Source: Breznakiella homolactica (GTDB lineage: Bacteria; Spirochaetota; Spirochaetia; Treponematales; Breznakiellaceae). From it: a stretch of 64,000 nucleotides of DNA. The stretch covers positions 4,216,001 through 4,280,000 of the forward strand of contig NZ_CP067089.2 of assembly GCF_016616095.2 (NCBI RefSeq), given 5' to 3'. A program made the position numbers and the translations under genes. Shown here in pieces: positions 62,461 to 64,000 of the stretch. A model generated the notes under the pieces. The model saw only the letters and a program-made list of their open reading frames with translations. It was not told where the DNA came from and ran no database searches. Each line of letters begins with the position of its first letter. Within the stretch, counting starts at the first letter, position 1.

Positions 62461-63492
62461 ATGCCGACAAAAATGAAATTTGCTGAATTTGAATACTCTG
62501 ATGATTTTACCGCTCCGGGTACGCAGCGGGTGGCGATTCTGGAAAAACCCTTCCGGATGAAAGTGGTGGCCGCGAAAATTCCCGAGCCGTCGGATGATGA
62601 ACTCCGGATAAAAATTAAGTACGTAGGAATCTGCGGGTCCGACCTGGAAGCCTACCGGGGAAACCGCAAACCGGAATTCATCAGCTTCCCGTCGCGCCTG
62701 GGCCATGAGGTCGCCGGGACTATCGACAAGGTCGGAAAAAATATACGGGGACTCAAACCGGGACAGAAAGTAACCTGCCGGTACGTATGGGGAGCCTATG
62801 CCGAATACATTGTCTGCCGTCCCTTCAACGTACAGGTTGTTCCCGATGATTTTGATATGAAGGATATCAGCCTGATTGAAATTCTGCCCGGGGTCATCCA
62901 CGCGGCGGAACTCTCCCAATGCGATTCCGGCAGGACCGTGCTGATAACCGGCCAGGGCGTAAGCGGACTCGTTCTGACCCAGGTAATGGCGCTCTATTCA
63001 CCAAAGGAACTGGTGGTCACCGATACCAAGGACCGCAACCTGGAACTGGCGAAAAAATACGGTGCGACCAGGACGTATAAGATACCCTCCGAAACCACCC
63101 CGACCATGGATATACTGGAAAAGGATTTTCCCGACGGCTTCGACATCGTGATTCCCTGTCTGCTCGAAGGCGCCAGCGTGGCCGACGCCATGGCCTGCGC
63201 CAGGACGGCGGGAAAGATTGTCATGTACGGCGGAATCGGGATCTGCCATGAGGAGCTGGATTTCTTCAAGGTCCACAGAATGCGTCTGGAGATCCTCGCC
63301 ACGGAGCCGAAGCGGGATATTGATATGTACCGGTATTTTAAAGAGGGTATTGCCCTTGTAAAGGACGGCCTCGTCAACACGGGAGAGTTCATAGACCGTA
63401 TTTATCCTTTGAGTGAAATTCAGGAAGCCTTCGATATCAGGAACGATAAGAGCAATGATGTCATCCATATTTTGGTGGATGCGGAAAACTGA
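62461..63492 (+). CDS. Medium-chain (zinc) alcohol/polyol dehydrogenase
   Basis: 343 residues from the ATG at 62461 (AGGAAGG eight bases upstream). GroES-like domain with catalytic zinc ligands in YVGICGSDLEAYRG (Cys) and RLGHEVAGTI (His, Glu). Rossmann domain with GQGVSGLVLTQ and the NAD-selecting Asp in VVTDTKDRN. The four Cys of the structural zinc lobe are missing; that region reads GQKVTCRYVWGAYAEYI. Related proteins oxidise sorbitol, other polyols or sugar acids. It sits just upstream of a sugar ABC-type binding protein, so it probably acts on the imported compound. Confidence 0.9.
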   Translation: MPTKMKFAEFEYSDDFTAPGTQRVAILEKPFRMKVVAAKIPEPSDDELRIKIKYVGICGSDLEAYRGNRKPEFISFPSRLGHEVAGTIDKVGKNIRGLKPGQKVTCRYVWGAYAEYIVCRPFNVQVVPDDFDMKDISLIEILPGVIHAAELSQCDSGRTVLITGQGVSGLVLTQVMALYSPKELVVTDTKDRNLELAKKYGATRTYKIPSETTPTMDILEKDFPDGFDIVIPCLLEGASVADAMACARTAGKIVMYGGIGICHEELDFFKVHRMRLEILATEPKRDIDMYRYFKEGIALVKDGLVNTGEFIDRIYPLSEIQEAFDIRNDKSNDVIHILVDAEN

Positions 63493-63495
63493 GAG

Positions 63496-63516
63496 TTGTC
63501 AAAACCGTTTTGACAA
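63496..63516. promoter_or_regulatory. Perfect 21-base palindrome before the binding-protein gene
   Basis: TTGTCAAAAC-C-GTTTTGACAA, arms 63496-63505 and 63507-63516. It lies between the dehydrogenase stop and the ribosome binding site of the next gene and touches the latter. It could be a repressor operator or an RNA hairpin that tunes the high expression of the binding protein. Confidence 0.6.
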
Positions 63517-63528
63517 AAGGAGATGATT

Positions 63529-64000
63529 ATGAAGAAGTTCTGCGGTATTGTACTCTGCCTCGCGGTTTTATGGACCGCTGCTGTGTTTGCGGGAGGCCAG
63601 AATGACGGTGACGGCGGAAAACCGATCGAATTGGTGTACTGGAGCCATTACGGCCAGTCGCCGCAGTTTGTTCAGGCCTTTGCGGATGCTTCCAATGCGG
63701 CCCTTAAGAAAATCGGCTATGACAATGTCACCTGCCGGGCTGAGGTGATTGAATATTCAGGGTATGAAACGAAATACCTGACCGCTTTCGCCAGCGGCAA
63801 GGGACCGGATATGTTCCTCGCCCGGGCGTCCGACTACGCTCTGGAAGGCGGCGCCAATCCTATCGCGCTGCCGTTCCCCGCGGACCTTGAGAAAACCTGG
63901 ACCGACGCGCTGGCCGGAGCGTACAAGGATGACGGAATGTTCGGCGGGAAACGGTACGGTTTCCCCTCGGAAGGCGGATCCGTCCAGATGCTCTACATTA
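63529..64000 (+). CDS. ABC transporter sugar-binding protein (partial, runs off the window)
   Basis: ATG at 63529 with AAAGGAG six bases upstream; 157 residues are visible before the window ends. Signal peptide ends near VFAGG; no strict lipobox Cys is seen at that point. The mature start ELVYWSHYGQSPQF, then TKYLTAFASGKGPDMFLARASDYA and KRYGFPSEGGSVQMLYI, match family 1 extracellular solute-binding proteins (MalE/UgpB type), which capture oligosaccharides or polyols for ABC importers. The permease genes presumably follow. Confidence 0.92.
   Translation, partial: MKKFCGIVLCLAVLWTAAVFAGGQNDGDGGKPIELVYWSHYGQSPQFVQAFADASNAALKKIGYDNVTCRAEVIEYSGYETKYLTAFASGKGPDMFLARASDYALEGGANPIALPFPADLEKTWTDALAGAYKDDGMFGGKRYGFPSEGGSVQMLYI

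Overview
The window looks like chromosomal DNA of a moderately GC-rich spirochaete, most likely a free-living or gut (termite-type) Treponema relative. This is inferred from the gene mix and not proven by a marker gene: many lipoproteins with short Cys lipoboxes, FecR, PEGA and cyclase proteins, a split two-subunit glycine decarboxylase, fermentative sugar genes and no LPS genes. No rRNA, tRNA, CRISPR array, phage or transposase gene was found. Most genes have good Shine-Dalgarno sequences and many are joined by 4-base ATGA/GTGA overlaps.

Layout. 1-2.3 kb: end of a TPR-like protein, a GH3 lipoprotein and a pseudouridine synthase. 2.3-9.3 kb (minus): an overlapping cyclase / FecR-repeat / outer-membrane-barrel operon and an unknown gene. 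9.4-12.1 kb: pirin, a DUF4097 lipoprotein, and a DUF554 membrane protein whose ribosome binding site is buried in a perfect hairpin. 12.2-22.7 kb: an IclR-controlled catabolic cluster with a NadC-like protein, a MoCF-domain protein, a complete 2-oxopent-4-enoate to acetyl-CoA lower pathway, a ferredoxin-BFD fusion, a LarA-like protein, a BenE-type carrier and a creatinase-fold protein. No ring-cleaving oxygenase is present. 22.9-26.8 kb (minus): membrane protein, MFS and chemoreceptor. 27-31.4 kb (minus): gcvT-gcvH-gcvPA-gcvPB. 32.3-39 kb: FKBP lipoprotein, nitroreductase, tandem-domain NDK, MFS and an EF-G. 39.2-43.2 kb: three tandem YgiW-like double-OB-fold secreted proteins joined to a two-component system (a ygiW-qseBC-like operon) preceded by CTTAAG-N5-CTTAAG boxes. 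43.2-50.6 kb: ParB-like protein, class A PBP, PEGA protein, M23 peptidase, an 8-Cys ferredoxin and a truncated sensor kinase. 50.6-57 kb (minus): carB, ftsH, an HdeD-like protein and a zinc-ribbon protein. 57-64 kb: TetR regulator, HtrA protease, AraC regulator divergent from xylA, a second AraC regulator, a sugar-alcohol type dehydrogenase and the start of a sugar ABC binding protein.

The most unusual signal is not protein coding. Four GC-rich, hairpin-packed composite elements (about 31.4-32.25, 35.1-35.4, 36.57-36.93 and 46.4-46.72 kb) share terminal arms (AAGCCGGAAAGCACCCG and its complement) and conserved junctions. They carry internal stems whose sequences differ completely between copies while staying self-complementary. 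In all four, the same end stops 1-9 bases before the -35 box of the promoter of the adjacent gene (FKBP, NDK, EF-G, PBP). I do not recognise this family. It behaves like a structured RNA or DNA module placed directly upstream of housekeeping promoters.
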